A DNA stretch of 59,509 bases, taken from positions 8,637 through 68,145 of the forward strand of contig PLTN01000054.1 in the NCBI GenBank assembly GCA_003164495.1. The letters run 5' to 3'. This stretch comes from Vulcanimicrobiota bacterium. Lineage in GTDB: Bacteria; Vulcanimicrobiota; Vulcanimicrobiia; Vulcanimicrobiales; Vulcanimicrobiaceae. Of the stretch, positions 17,965 through 27,527 are shown piece by piece. How positions within the stretch are numbered: the stretch's first letter is position 1; the number at the start of each line of letters is the position of its first letter. The translations under genes and the position numbers were made by a program. Below the pieces are notes generated by a model. It saw only the letters and a program-made list of their open reading frames with translations, had not been told where the DNA came from and did no database searches.

Positions 17965-18341
17965 AAAAGATCCCGATCAAAACCGAAGGCGCGCCGATCC
18001 CCACCGGTCCGTTCAATCAAGCGATCCGTTGGGGTGATCTCGTTTTCACGTCGGGACAAGCCGGACGCAATCGCGAAACCGGCAAGATGGGCGACGTCGC
18101 AGATCAGGCGCGTCGCTGCCTAGCCAATCTTTCGGCGGTACTCGAAGCCGCCGGCACCTCGCTAGAGCACGCGTTGAAGGTGACCGTGTACTTGCGCAAC
18201 GTCGAAGATCGCGATGCGTTCAACGCCGTCTATGTGGAAGTGATGCCGAAGCCGTTTCCGGCCCGTACCGCAGCATTTTGCGAGCTCGGAAATCCGGACA
18301 TGCTCGTCGAGATCGAAGTCGTCGCCGGCGTTCCCGGCTGA
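17961..18341 (+). CDS. RidA family (YjgF/UK114) protein
   Basis: A 126-residue RidA-family protein. The typical TGPFNQAIRWGDLVFTSGQ start and PARTAAF near residue 104 (the conserved Arg that holds the carboxylate of the substrate) are present. RidA proteins hydrolyse reactive enamine/imine intermediates; other members act on ring-cleavage products such as aminoacrylate-like compounds. In an operon with a flavin monooxygenase it may hydrolyse an unstable product. The start is GTG 17961, overlapping the previous gene. Confidence 0.85.
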   Translation: MKKIPIKTEGAPIPTGPFNQAIRWGDLVFTSGQAGRNRETGKMGDVADQARRCLANLSAVLEAAGTSLEHALKVTVYLRNVEDRDAFNAVYVEVMPKPFPARTAAFCELGNPDMLVEIEVVAGVPG

Positions 18342-18357
18342 CGCAAGGAGGATGACG

Positions 18358-19854
18358 ATGCTCAAAACCGGACGCGCTCACACGGAGTCGTTGCGCGACG
18401 GGCGGACGGTTTTCATCGATGGACGGCGCGTCGACGATGTCACCTGCGACCCGGCGTTTGCCAACGCGGTCAACTCGATTGCTTCGCTGTACGATCTCGT
18501 GAATTCTGCCGAGCACGTCGATCGCATGACGTACGCACTCGACGACGGCCGGCGCGCGAACCGCATCTGGCAGCTTCCGCACACCTATAACGATCTAGTC
18601 GAACGGCGGCACGCGCTCGAGGCATTGTCCGAAATGACCGGCGGCTTCATCGGGCGCGGTCCCGACCACGTCGGCTCGTGCATCGCCGGGTTGCACATGG
18701 GGCGCGACGTTTTCGAAGCCTACGATCGCAAACGCGCCACTGCGGTCAGCGATTACTATACGTTTGCGCGCGATAACGACATCTACCTCACCTACGCGCT
18801 GATCAACCCGCAAGCCGATCGTTCGAAGAGCGCGAGCGAACAGAGTACGGAGTTTTTGGCCGCCGGTGTCGTCGATCGAGATGCACGCGGTATCACGATT
18901 CGCGGGGCCAAGATGCTCGCGACCGGCGCCGTATTCGCAAACGAGATCTTCGTGACGTGCATCCAGCCGTTGCGACCCGGCGATGAGAAGTATGCCGTCT
19001 CGTTCGTCGTTCCGATGAACACCCCCGGCCTGAAAGTTCTCTCACGCAAGTCGTATGAAGAGAGCGCCGCATCGGTGTTCGACAGCCCGCTCGCCGCGCG
19101 GTTCGATGAAAACGATGCGGTCATCTACTTCGACGACGTGCTCGTCCCGTGGGAGCGCGTCTTCGTCGACAGCAACCTCGAGATGTGCCAGAAGCAGTTC
19201 CACGCCACCCCCGCGCACGTCTATCAGAATTATCAGTCGATGATCCGGCTGACCGTGAAGCTGCGCTTTCTGCTGGGTCTCGCTCGGCGGGCCGCCGAGA
19301 CGAACGGCATCCTCGGCCTTCCGCCGGTGCGCGAAATGCTTGGGCAGCTCGCGGCGGAAACGGCCATGGTCGACGCTCTCGTCGTCGCGATGGAGGCGAA
19401 GGGAATGATGCAGGGCGCCTACTACATCCCCGACCGGCATACGCTCTATGCGGCCCAAGTTCTCACGCAGCAACTGTATCCGAAAGTTGCGCACACGTTA
19501 CGCGAAATAACGGGCGGCGGCATGATCGCACAGCCTTCGTCGTATCTCGATTTCGGGAATCCCGAGATCGCGGAGTACATCGATGCGACGCAACAATCGC
19601 CGGTCAGCGACGCCCACGACAAGGTCAAGTTCTACAAGCTGGCTTGGGATGCGGTTGGCTCGGAGTTCGGGTCCCGTCACACACAGTACGAGATGTTCTA
19701 TGCCGGCGCGATGTTCGTCACGAAGGCGCACTCGTTCCGCACCTACGACTGGGAACGGGCAACGGGCCTCGTCGACTCAATGCTCGGCTCCTACGATCTG
19801 CCCGCCGACGCGCCCACCGTCGCCCTCAAGGCCGTAGCGGTAAACGCACGATGA
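18358..19854 (+). CDS. HpaB-like FADH2-dependent monooxygenase
   Basis: A 498-residue protein of the 4-hydroxyphenylacetate 3-hydroxylase (HpaB) family, which hydroxylates phenols with reduced flavin supplied by a partner reductase. The N-domain ([21 protein letters not shown]), the middle beta domain ([18 protein letters not shown]), [10 protein letters not shown] and the C-terminal helices ([14 protein letters not shown]) follow family order and length. ATG 18358 is chosen over ATG 18352 because AAGGAGG would sit directly against the latter. No reductase is in this operon; the likely partner is at 8877 under the same type of promoter. Confidence 0.88.
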   Translation: MLKTGRAHTESLRDGRTVFIDGRRVDDVTCDPAFANAVNSIASLYDLVNSAEHVDRMTYALDDGRRANRIWQLPHTYNDLVERRHALEALSEMTGGFIGRGPDHVGSCIAGLHMGRDVFEAYDRKRATAVSDYYTFARDNDIYLTYALINPQADRSKSASEQSTEFLAAGVVDRDARGITIRGAKMLATGAVFANEIFVTCIQPLRPGDEKYAVSFVVPMNTPGLKVLSRKSYEESAASVFDSPLAARFDENDAVIYFDDVLVPWERVFVDSNLEMCQKQFHATPAHVYQNYQSMIRLTVKLRFLLGLARRAAETNGILGLPPVREMLGQLAAETAMVDALVVAMEAKGMMQGAYYIPDRHTLYAAQVLTQQLYPKVAHTLREITGGGMIAQPSSYLDFGNPEIAEYIDATQQSPVSDAHDKVKFYKLAWDAVGSEFGSRHTQYEMFYAGAMFVTKAHSFRTYDWERATGLVDSMLGSYDLPADAPTVALKAVAVNAR

Positions 19855-21278
19855 GCGCAACCGCAACGACGCCCACCGGCATCCTCGATACGCGCTTTCG
19901 CGCCGCCCTCTCGCGCATGGCGCAGCGTGGCCGGTTGCGCGCCTATACGGCTCCGGTCGACGTCGAACTCGAAACGGCCGGACTGATGAAACGGCTCGAC
20001 GGCGGCCCCGCGCTGCTGTTCACGGACGTACGCGGCTACACGATTCCCGTCGTCGGCAATTTTCTCGCCGCGCGTGAAAACTGCGAAGCGGCGTTCGGCG
20101 TCGACTACCGGACGATCCGCGAATTCATCGTCCGCGCGCTCGCCGGACCGCTCACTCCCGAACTCACGGCGTCCGCGCCGGCGCAGCAGAACGTGATCAC
20201 GAGCGGCATCGACATCGGCCGCTTCTTGCCGGTTCTCAAACACACGGCGCCCGACTCCGGCCGCTTCATCACGGCCGGCGTCGTCGTCACACGCGACCCG
20301 GAAACGTCCGTCTACAACGCTTCCTATCATCGCTTACAACTCGTCGGCCCCAATACCGCTGCGATCCAGCTCGATCTCGGACGCCACCTGCGCGTCGCCT
20401 GGGAGCGTGCCAAGGCCCGCGGCGAGGCGTTGCCGATCGCGATCTGCATCGGAACCGATATCGCGCTGCAATATACGGCCGCGACGATGGGCTCGCAGAT
20501 GCCCGAAACGACCGACGAACTCGCCGTTGCCGGCGGCCTCGCGGGACGCGCGCTGCCGGTGACCGACGCGATCACGCAACCGCTGATCGTGCCGGCCGAA
20601 AGCGAGATCATCCTCGAAGGGCGCATCCTGCCCGACCAAACGGTGCCCGAAGGGCCCTTCGGAGAATTCGTGGGGTATCTCTCGACGCCGGGGATAGCAC
20701 CGGTGGTTGAGATCACCGCGATCACGCACCGTACCAAGCCGATCTATCACGCGATCAACGGCTACGGACGCGAAACCGTCATGTTGCGCAAATACGTCCT
20801 CGAAGCCAGTTTGCTCAAAGTGCTTACGGCTTCGGTACCGATCGTCGTCGATGCGGAAATGACGGCCGGGGGACTGCACCGCTTCCACGCCGTGATCCAA
20901 GTACGCAAGACGGCGCCGCAGCACAACGGTTTGCAGCGCAACGCCATCTTGGCCGCGTTCGGCGCGCTCAAGGATCTCGATCTCGTCACGGTCGTCGACG
21001 ACGACATCGATATTCGCGATCCGGCCGACGTCGAGTACGCGATCGCGACGCGCATGGAAGCCTCGCGCGACCTCTTCACCATCCCCGGTGCTCGTGGTCA
21101 CGAGTACGTTCGCGTCGGAGCGAACGGCATTCGCGCCAAGCTCGGTATCGACGCGACGGTGCCGTTCGAAGAGCGCGCCCGTTTCACGCGCGCGCAGTTT
21201 GCCCCCGTCGACGTCCGCGAAGATGCGATCGATGCCGACGCCGGACGTTTGCGCGCCCTCATCGAAGACCTAACCTAA
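19851..21278 (+). CDS. UbiD family (de)carboxylase
   Basis: A 475-residue UbiD-like enzyme. Family features include the N-terminal LLFTDVRGYTIPVVGN, the central GRFITAGVVVTRDPET, the EGPFGEFVGYLSTPG region with the acidic residues that act with prenylated FMN, and a C-terminal VDDDIDIRDPADVEYAIATR. Such enzymes reversibly decarboxylate aromatic or unsaturated acids with prFMN made by UbiX, not present here. ATG overlaps the HpaB-like stop (ATGA). With the monooxygenase this fits oxidative decarboxylation of an aromatic acid; that is inference. Confidence 0.88.
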   Translation: MSATATTPTGILDTRFRAALSRMAQRGRLRAYTAPVDVELETAGLMKRLDGGPALLFTDVRGYTIPVVGNFLAARENCEAAFGVDYRTIREFIVRALAGPLTPELTASAPAQQNVITSGIDIGRFLPVLKHTAPDSGRFITAGVVVTRDPETSVYNASYHRLQLVGPNTAAIQLDLGRHLRVAWERAKARGEALPIAICIGTDIALQYTAATMGSQMPETTDELAVAGGLAGRALPVTDAITQPLIVPAESEIILEGRILPDQTVPEGPFGEFVGYLSTPGIAPVVEITAITHRTKPIYHAINGYGRETVMLRKYVLEASLLKVLTASVPIVVDAEMTAGGLHRFHAVIQVRKTAPQHNGLQRNAILAAFGALKDLDLVTVVDDDIDIRDPADVEYAIATRMEASRDLFTIPGARGHEYVRVGANGIRAKLGIDATVPFEERARFTRAQFAPVDVREDAIDADAGRLRALIEDLT

Positions 21279-21818
21279 ATGAAAGCTCGTCACCAAACCG
21301 TTTCGAAACCGCAATTACTCGTCAACGGCACCGACACCGAGTTTCGCTCCTTCATCCACGACTTTCTCGCGTTTTCCGCTCTGGTGAACGACATCCGTTC
21401 CGGCTTCGGCGCCTACCTCGGGTTGACGGGGATCGCCTACACGACGCTGATCTCGATCGCCCACCTACAAGGCCGCCATGGGATCGGCGTCAACGCCGTC
21501 GCCGAGCACCTGCACCTCTCGGGCGCGTTCATCACTACTGAGGTCGCGAAATTGGTTCGCGCGGGCTTGGTGCACAAGGGCGTCAACGCGAAGGACAAGC
21601 GGCGCGTGCTCCTCACCGTGACCCCGGCCGGGCGCAAACTGCTCAACGATCTCGCCGCACTCCAAGCGCCGGTGAACGATTCGCTCTTCGACTGCCTGAC
21701 TGCGGCGGAGTTTACGCAGTTGCGCAATCTGCTGGCGCGCTTGGTGCCCTGCGGCACGCGCGCCATCTCGCTACAATCCTACTTGATGTCCCCGCAGGAC
21801 CGCGAAGCCAACGCTTAA
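21279..21818 (+). CDS. MarR family transcriptional regulator
   Basis: A 179-residue DNA-binding protein with a winged helix: GVNAVAEHLHLSGAFITTEVAK as recognition segment, then the wing KDKRRVLLTVTPAGRKLL. Its ATG follows the UbiD stop with no gap. Being the last gene of the operon, it probably controls the operon's own promoter, where a TTTGTWACAAA palindrome of MarR-like size lies in the spacer (16287-16303), and perhaps the twin site at 8848. It converges with the SBP gene, overlapping four bases. Confidence 0.88.
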   Translation: MKARHQTVSKPQLLVNGTDTEFRSFIHDFLAFSALVNDIRSGFGAYLGLTGIAYTTLISIAHLQGRHGIGVNAVAEHLHLSGAFITTEVAKLVRAGLVHKGVNAKDKRRVLLTVTPAGRKLLNDLAALQAPVNDSLFDCLTAAEFTQLRNLLARLVPCGTRAISLQSYLMSPQDREANA

Positions 21819-22765
21819 GGGACTTGCGGCGCGAACAGGTCGGTCGCCCGCATCGGCACCTTGAGCACCCCGTAATTCGCCAACAGATCGAGCACGGGCT
21901 GCACGTCGGCCGGCCGCATCCGCTCGGCGTACGTGACGCGCGTATATCCCGGCAGCATCGGCACGCCGGAGTATTTTTCGAGAATTTTCGCCGACTGCGC
22001 GTGATTCTTGTTCGCCCATGCACCAGCCGCGAGGATGATCACGTTGATTTTGCGCACGATGTCGGGGTGCATGCGCGCGTAATCTTCGGTGGTGAAGTAG
22101 GCGGCGATCATGAACTTGTCGCCGATCGCGTCGTAGCATGCGGCGAGCAGCCGCGCGTCGGGTCCGTGGAGGGCGTCGTCCAGCGCGGGTTCGCTCACCG
22201 ACGCGGCGTCGACGCGGCCCGCCTTCATCGCCGCGACGGTCTGCGGATCGTTGACTTCAACCCACTTGATCGTCTTCGAGTCCCCGCCGTTCTTATCGAT
22301 CCAGGCCTTCGCCCCGTAGTAGCTCATGTTCGAGATGTCGCGCGTCGCGATCGTCTTCCCGTTGAGGTCGGATGCTTTCTTGATCGCTGAGTTCTTGAGC
22401 ACGATGATGCCCGAGGTCGGCATGGCGCTCGCATAGATGGAGGACGGGGCGATGATCTTGATCGGCAGCCCGCTTTCGCGCGCCGCAGCGATGCCAGGTA
22501 TCGTCATCGCGGCGACCGTGAGCGTTCCGCCGACAACACCGGCCGCGGTGGCGCCGGGGTTGTTGAACGCTTGAACGTCCACTTTCAAACCGGCCTTCTC
22601 GAAGAGGCCGAGGTCCTTGGCGTAAAAGATCTCGCCCCCGGAGTCGTTGGCCGTTCCGGCAATGACGATCGTGGCGTCGTCCTGCGCAATCGACGGCGCA
22701 GCCCCCGACAAGAGCACCACCAGGGCCGCGCCCACCACGCGCACGGCTAATGCGCGGGCGCGCAT
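21815..22765 (-). CDS. NMT1/THI5-like ABC substrate-binding protein, orphan
   Basis: A 316-residue SBP with a Sec signal (VVGAALVVLLSGAAPSIAQ). WIDKNGGDS is followed by KTIKWVEV. It is the third gene of a minus-strand set DoxX-VOC-SBP; its ATG overlaps the VOC stop at a single base (22765). Its sequence is close to the SBP at 2372, which also has a VOC neighbour. No transporter partner is present. Confidence 0.85.
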   Translation of the reverse strand: MRARALAVRVVGAALVVLLSGAAPSIAQDDATIVIAGTANDSGGEIFYAKDLGLFEKAGLKVDVQAFNNPGATAAGVVGGTLTVAAMTIPGIAAARESGLPIKIIAPSSIYASAMPTSGIIVLKNSAIKKASDLNGKTIATRDISNMSYYGAKAWIDKNGGDSKTIKWVEVNDPQTVAAMKAGRVDAASVSEPALDDALHGPDARLLAACYDAIGDKFMIAAYFTTEDYARMHPDIVRKINVIILAAGAWANKNHAQSAKILEKYSGVPMLPGYTRVTYAERMRPADVQPVLDLLANYGVLKVPMRATDLFAPQVP

Positions 22766-23568
22766 CAGGCGGCCTTGCGCTCCCGGATTGCGAGCAGCAC
22801 GCCGTCGAGATCGGCCATGTATTCATCGCCGAGATTCGTGCGTTCGAAGAGTTTCTTGCGCACGGCGCCCTCCTCGCTGAACTCAAAGCTCTTCGGATGC
22901 AGATCGGGATTGCGGGTGATGCGTTTGAGGTCGGCATGAAACGCTTCGAGGCTTTCGACTTCGAAGCCCAGGTGATCCATCGCCGGGCGCTCGATTCCGC
23001 TGCCGTTGTAGTCGGAGAGCCGCCACGGAATGATCACGAGGCTGATACGGCCGTCGGAGAGCTTGAACGAGCCGTTCTCCGAGGTAACGTTCAATTCGAA
23101 CACCTCACCGTAGAATTCAGCCAGACGCTCGGGCTCGAGCGTGCGCAGAGCGAAGTGCGTGAACACGCGGTCCTGTTCCCACGCCGGCTTTTCGTAAACG
23201 AAGTTCCGATTCGCCATCCCTTTTTGCGAGAGGTCGAAATACGTTCCGATCGGATCGTGAATCCCCAGCCCCGCGAACGGGCGATTGCTGGGCCGCTGGG
23301 TGATTTCGATATGCGGCCACTTCTTCGCGACGCGCGACCGCACGAGATCGACGTCCTCGACCTGAATGCCGAAGTGATCCAAGCCGGCTTGCCGTCCGCA
23401 CACGCGCGGATTGATGTTCATGCCGACGTAGCCGTCGCCGATTGCGAGCGCTCCGGTGTTGAATTTGGCCGTCGAACCCGACTTGAGGTCGAACAGACCT
23501 TGATAAAAGACCCCTTGTGCCGCGTAGTTGTCCGACACGATCGCGACGTGGTTCAGTTTTGCAAACAT
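22765..23568 (-). CDS. Two-module VOC protein (extradiol dioxygenase-like)
   Basis: A 267-residue protein with two VOC modules, the architecture of catechol 2,3-dioxygenase-type enzymes. Module 1 starts KLNHVAIVSD and contains LDHFGIQVEDV; module 2 has FTHFALRTLEPERLAEFY and DHLGFEVESL. Possible iron ligands (His in the HFGI and MDHLGF strands, plus a late Glu) are seen, but I cannot assign an active extradiol site with certainty. It lies between DoxX (9-base gap) and the SBP. Confidence 0.75.
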   Translation of the reverse strand: MFAKLNHVAIVSDNYAAQGVFYQGLFDLKSGSTAKFNTGALAIGDGYVGMNINPRVCGRQAGLDHFGIQVEDVDLVRSRVAKKWPHIEITQRPSNRPFAGLGIHDPIGTYFDLSQKGMANRNFVYEKPAWEQDRVFTHFALRTLEPERLAEFYGEVFELNVTSENGSFKLSDGRISLVIIPWRLSDYNGSGIERPAMDHLGFEVESLEAFHADLKRITRNPDLHPKSFEFSEEGAVRKKLFERTNLGDEYMADLDGVLLAIRERKAA

Positions 23569-23577
23569 GGCGATCCC

Positions 23578-24036
23578 TTAAACTTCCTTGCCGATGAGGT
23601 GGTCGAGCGAGTAGCGTCCGCCGCCGCGGAAGAAAATCGCCAACGCGAGTAGGAACAGAAAGAGCGGGAACTCGTTGCCGCGTTGCGTCCAGAAATACCC
23701 GAACTTGATCTGCACGGCGAACGCGATCACGGCCATCTCGCCGATGATGAACAGCGCCGCGACGCGGGTAAACAACCCCAGCGCCAGCGCGATCGCGCAG
23801 AAACACTCCGTGAAGCCGACCAGGTACGACCAGAACTCCGGGGGATAGAGGCCCATCTTGGCCACCGCCACCGCGTTGCCGGCCACCCCGCCGTAAAACA
23901 GCTTTTGGATGCCGTGGGGTGCGAGGATCGCGCCGCTGCAGAAGCGCATGAACGCGTAGCTGTACGGTGCGAATCTCGCGTAGAGCTTGCTCATCCCGGG
24001 AATGATGGAGCGGGTTTCGGTCGCGGTATCCAGCAT
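23578..24036 (-). CDS. DoxX family membrane protein
   Basis: A 152-residue protein with four predicted membrane helices and the DoxX signature near residues 35-75 (FMRFCSGAILAPHGIQKLFYG). DoxX proteins are small inner-membrane proteins, some linked to redox or respiratory complexes; the role is poorly defined. ATG 24036 has GGGGAG upstream. It is divergent from the dienelactone hydrolase-Rieske gene with only 38 bases between starts, so a shared control region is likely. Confidence 0.8.
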   Translation of the reverse strand: MLDTATETRSIIPGMSKLYARFAPYSYAFMRFCSGAILAPHGIQKLFYGGVAGNAVAVAKMGLYPPEFWSYLVGFTECFCAIALALGLFTRVAALFIIGEMAVIAFAVQIKFGYFWTQRGNEFPLFLFLLALAIFFRGGGRYSLDHLIGKEV

Positions 24037-24074
24037 ATGCACGTTCTCCCCGCAGTTTGCTATGAGGCCGTTTG

Positions 24075-25118
24075 ATGCGCGTTCAGACCGAGTTCGTTGA
24101 CCTGCCGCGTACGGGCGGGGTAATGCGAGTGATGCTCGCACGGCCGGCCGACGACCTTCCGCGGCCTGCGCTCGTGTTCTACTCAGATATCTTTCAGCTT
24201 ACCGAATCGACGCAGCGCATGATCTTGCGGTTCGCCGGGTACGGCTTCGTCGTCGCCGCGCCCGAGATCTATTGGAGATACGAAGCGCCGGGCACGGCGT
24301 ACGTCTTCGACGATGCCGGACGCGACCGCGGACAGGCGTGCGCAAAACGCATGAGCGTGCGCGATTTCGACGATGACATCGCGGCCCTGCTGGCCTTCGT
24401 CGCCGCGCGCACCGGCGTCATCGCCGAGCAAATCGGCGCGGTGGGATTCTGCCTGGGCGGTCACGTGGGTTTTCGCGCCGCGCTCTCGCCGCTCGTGAAG
24501 GCCACGGCGTTGTTCTATCCAACCGGACTGCACGACGGCGACTTGGCGGGCGACGGCGATGCCGGTTCGCTCGCGCGCGCCGGCGAGATCGGCGGTCCGT
24601 TGCTAACGATCTTCGGACGCATCGATCCGCATACCGACGCGACCGGCCGTGAGACCGTCCAACGCGGTTTGGACGCCGCGGGCATCCGGCATCGCATCTC
24701 GCTCTACGACGCCGAACACGCGTTCATGCGCGACGTCGGCGCACGCTACGACCCGAGCGCGACCGATGCGGCCTTCGCCGAATCGATCGCCTGGTTTCGC
24801 GAAGCCGGTTTAACGCGTGTTTTTCTCTGCGCGGTCGATACGTTGACCGAAGGCGAACCGAAGCGCATCGCCGTTTCAGGATACGAACCGCTGACCGTTG
24901 TCGGCATCGCCGGCCGGTACTTCGCCTTGAGCGACGAGTGCTCGCACGGTATGGCTTCGCTCAGCGACGGCTGGGTTGAAGACGGCAACCTCATCTGCTC
25001 GCTCCATAGCGGCGGTTTCAGCCTCGAGACCGGCGAAGCAACCGTCCCTCCGTGCACCGACGCCATCCGGCGCTACGACGTCGTGCGTGACGGCGACGCG
25101 CTCTTTCTCGCGAGCTGA
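24075..25118 (+). CDS. Dienelactone hydrolase fused to a Rieske ferredoxin domain
   Basis: A 347-residue two-domain protein. Residues 1-240 are a dienelactone hydrolase: nucleophile Cys in VGFCLGGHVG, a later IFGRIDPHTD acid region and the His of YDAEHAF. Residues about 248-347 form a Rieske [2Fe-2S] domain with CSH and, 17 residues later, CSLHSGGF. Dienelactone hydrolases act after ring cleavage, while Rieske ferredoxins pass electrons to ring-hydroxylating oxygenases such as the one at 55158. No stop or frameshift separates the parts. ATG 24075 is used; TTG three bases earlier is possible. Confidence 0.85.
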   Translation: MRVQTEFVDLPRTGGVMRVMLARPADDLPRPALVFYSDIFQLTESTQRMILRFAGYGFVVAAPEIYWRYEAPGTAYVFDDAGRDRGQACAKRMSVRDFDDDIAALLAFVAARTGVIAEQIGAVGFCLGGHVGFRAALSPLVKATALFYPTGLHDGDLAGDGDAGSLARAGEIGGPLLTIFGRIDPHTDATGRETVQRGLDAAGIRHRISLYDAEHAFMRDVGARYDPSATDAAFAESIAWFREAGLTRVFLCAVDTLTEGEPKRIAVSGYEPLTVVGIAGRYFALSDECSHGMASLSDGWVEDGNLICSLHSGGFSLETGEATVPPCTDAIRRYDVVRDGDALFLAS

Positions 25119-25119
25119 T

Positions 25120-26094
25120 ATGCGATCGTACTGGATTCGTTCCGGCGCCGACGGCACCGTTCTCGAGGAACGGAACATCCCGATTCCGGACCCCCCGGAG
25201 GGTCAACTGCTCGTGCGCGTGCGCGCAGCCGGCCTCAACCGCGGCGAACTGATGTCGCGTCACGATCTGCACGGTGCCGGCGGCGATGCGCGTCCGGCGG
25301 GAACCGAAGGCGCGGGCGAGGTCGTGCGCGCCGGTGCCGGCGTCACGGCGTTCAAGCCGGGTGACCGCGTCATGGCTACCAGCCGCGGCACGTTTGCCGA
25401 GTACGTGCTGATGCCGGCCGCGGTTGCGATGTTGGTGCCCGACACGCTTACGTGGGAAGAGGCCGGCTGCACGCCGCTGATCTTTCTCGTCGTCCACGAC
25501 ATGCTCGTCGCTCAGGGGAAACTCACAGCCGGCGAATGGGTGCTCGTTGCCGGCGCGTCCTCCGGGGTCGGTGTGGGCGCGATCCAAGCCGCCAAAGCGC
25601 TCGGTGCCAAGACGATCGGGACGTCGGGATCACCCGCTAAGCTCGAACAATTGCGCGCGCTCGGTCTCGACGTGGGCATCGAAACACGCGGCCCGCACTT
25701 TTACGATCGCGTCATGGAGGTAACCGGGGGAAAAGGCGCCGGCATCGTCATCGACGCGATCGGGGGCACGGTCTTCGGCGAGTGTATGCGCAGTATGGCC
25801 TACGAAGGGCGGCTCGCGATGGTCGGCTACCTCGACCGCGTGCTGGAGAGCACGATCGACCTCGCTACGCTGCACGCCAAACGGCTCAAGCTCTTCGGCG
25901 TCTCGGCGGTCGGGCGCTCGCCGGAACAACGCGCTGCCGCGGTGCGCGGGTTCAAGGCAGATTTTCTTCCGCTGATCGCCGCGGGGCGCCTCAAACCACA
26001 CGTCGATCGCGCGTTTGCTTTTGACGAGCTGGCCGCCGCGAAGGCCTACATGGAAGCGGATGCGCACGTCGGCAAGATTGCCGTCGTGATGTAG
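25120..26094 (+). CDS. Quinone oxidoreductase-like MDR protein (zinc-free)
   Basis: A 324-residue NADPH-dependent medium-chain reductase. The GroES-like N-domain carries AAGLNRGELMSRH and GTEGAGEVVRAGAGV; the Rossmann motif is VLVAGASSGVGVGAIQ near residue 145. Cys/His zinc ligands of true alcohol dehydrogenases are missing, which fits the quinone reductase/enoyl reductase branch. Its ATG is next to the stop of the hydrolase-Rieske gene, so they form an operon. It may reduce a quinone or unsaturated intermediate. Confidence 0.85.
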   Translation: MRSYWIRSGADGTVLEERNIPIPDPPEGQLLVRVRAAGLNRGELMSRHDLHGAGGDARPAGTEGAGEVVRAGAGVTAFKPGDRVMATSRGTFAEYVLMPAAVAMLVPDTLTWEEAGCTPLIFLVVHDMLVAQGKLTAGEWVLVAGASSGVGVGAIQAAKALGAKTIGTSGSPAKLEQLRALGLDVGIETRGPHFYDRVMEVTGGKGAGIVIDAIGGTVFGECMRSMAYEGRLAMVGYLDRVLESTIDLATLHAKRLKLFGVSAVGRSPEQRAAAVRGFKADFLPLIAAGRLKPHVDRAFAFDELAAAKAYMEADAHVGKIAVVM

Positions 26095-27036
26095 TCAGCT
26101 CCCGTCCCAGACGAAGTCGGCCGCATAGACCTGCGGCAGAAACTTGTACTTGGCCCCGGCATCGAACACGGCTTGCATCCCGGCGAGATCCTGTTTCGTT
26201 GAAAAGCGGCCGTAGGCGCGTGGTTCGTTGATCGAGATATACTTGTGCAGCACGACGGCCGCTTTCTCCGGATTCGCGGTGGCCCAATCGCCGGCGGCGT
26301 AGATGGCGGCGGCGAAGCGGCGCGCGGCATCTTTGTTGTTTTCGAGCCACGAACGCAGCGCGTACCATACCGTTTGCACGGTGTGTGCACCGATCGCGTC
26401 GTCGCCGCTGCCGATCGAGCGCGTGCGGTCTTTGGCCGCCGAGAGCATCGGTTCGGGTAGGACGCCGGCATCGACGCGGCCCGTGACGATCGCATCGGTC
26501 ACGAGGAGCGGTCCCATCTCGACGAACTTCACCGTTGAGACGTCACCGCCGGCCTGATCGATCAACGCGACCGCGGCAAGGGCCTCGAGCCCGTTGAGCG
26601 TCGAAACGGCAACCGACTTGCCGCCCAGATCTTTGGGCGAGGCGATCGGCGATTGCTTGGCCACGACAACCGCGCTGTTCTGGAAGCGCTTGTCGTGCAC
26701 TTCGGCGGTGGCGATGATGACGAACGGGATGTTGTGCGCGTGCGCGGTTCCGACTTGCAGCGCATTTCCCGCACCGATGTGCAAGTCACCCGATGCAACG
26801 GCCGGCGCGATCGGCGCGGCCGTCGGGAGCACGCGCACGTCGGCGTTCAGTCCGTGGCGCTTGAAGAGACCGAGTTCTTCGGCGTAGTACGCTTCGCAGA
26901 GCCCTTCGGTACTCGCGCCGGCAATGCGCACGGCCGAATCACTTTGCGCAACCGCAAGCCGGCCGCCGAGGCCCATCGCCCCGATCGTCGCGCCGGTACC
27001 TGCCAGCCACGCGCCGCGGCTGGGCTGATGGATCAT
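26095..27036 (-). CDS. NMT1/THI5-like ABC substrate-binding protein, orphan
   Basis: A 313-residue SBP beginning with a signal that includes GAWLAGTGATIGAMGLGGRLAVA-type hydrophobic sequence. The family block is the most divergent here: ALIDQAGGDVSTVKFVEM. It overlaps the VOC gene upstream by four bases (ATGA) and converges with the oxidoreductase without any gap. No transporter partner is present. Confidence 0.82.
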   Translation of the reverse strand: MIHQPSRGAWLAGTGATIGAMGLGGRLAVAQSDSAVRIAGASTEGLCEAYYAEELGLFKRHGLNADVRVLPTAAPIAPAVASGDLHIGAGNALQVGTAHAHNIPFVIIATAEVHDKRFQNSAVVVAKQSPIASPKDLGGKSVAVSTLNGLEALAAVALIDQAGGDVSTVKFVEMGPLLVTDAIVTGRVDAGVLPEPMLSAAKDRTRSIGSGDDAIGAHTVQTVWYALRSWLENNKDAARRFAAAIYAAGDWATANPEKAAVVLHKYISINEPRAYGRFSTKQDLAGMQAVFDAGAKYKFLPQVYAADFVWDGS

Positions 27037-27464
27037 TTCGTAGCGGCGCCAACCGGCACTTTGGCCGGCTCCCCGGAGCGCTCGGCTTCCGTTTCGACGC
27101 GCTGAAAGCCATGCTGCGAGATGTCGAACATATTGCCTTCGGGGTCGAGGGCGCGTTGTTCGGCATACGGGCGGTCGGCCGGGCGCTTGCGCGGCGCACG
27201 AAGTCCGGCGCGCGTGATGCGCTCGCCGATCTCCGCGTTGCTGTCGACCTTGAACCCAAAATGGTTGAGCCCGCGCACGGCCTGTCCGTCGGCGTTGTGC
27301 GGCAGCACCGCAACGGTGATGTAACCGTCGCTCAGGAAGACCGCACCCGAACCGGACGGACTGCGATGCACGACGTCCATCTCGAACACGTCTTCGTAGA
27401 ACTTCGCCACCGCGGCGGTATCGTCGGCAAAAAGAGCGATATGGCGGATCTGCGGTCTCGGCAT
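27033..27464 (-). CDS. VOC-fold protein
   Basis: A 143-residue single VOC unit: QIRHIALFADD, then GLNHFGFKVD and DPEGNMFDI. It is similar in length and layout to the protein at 1930, which also pairs with an SBP. The start ATG 27464 follows a purine-rich AGGAGC. With the SBP behind it and the exported amidohydrolase ahead (63 bases away), it may belong to one minus-strand operon of amidohydrolase-VOC-SBP. Confidence 0.8.
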   Translation of the reverse strand: MPRPQIRHIALFADDTAAVAKFYEDVFEMDVVHRSPSGSGAVFLSDGYITVAVLPHNADGQAVRGLNHFGFKVDSNAEIGERITRAGLRAPRKRPADRPYAEQRALDPEGNMFDISQHGFQRVETEAERSGEPAKVPVGAATK

Positions 27465-27527
27465 CGGAAGCTCCTTAGGAAGTAGCGCCGGGCGGGCTTC
27501 CGGTTAGATTCGCAATGCCGCCGAGCC

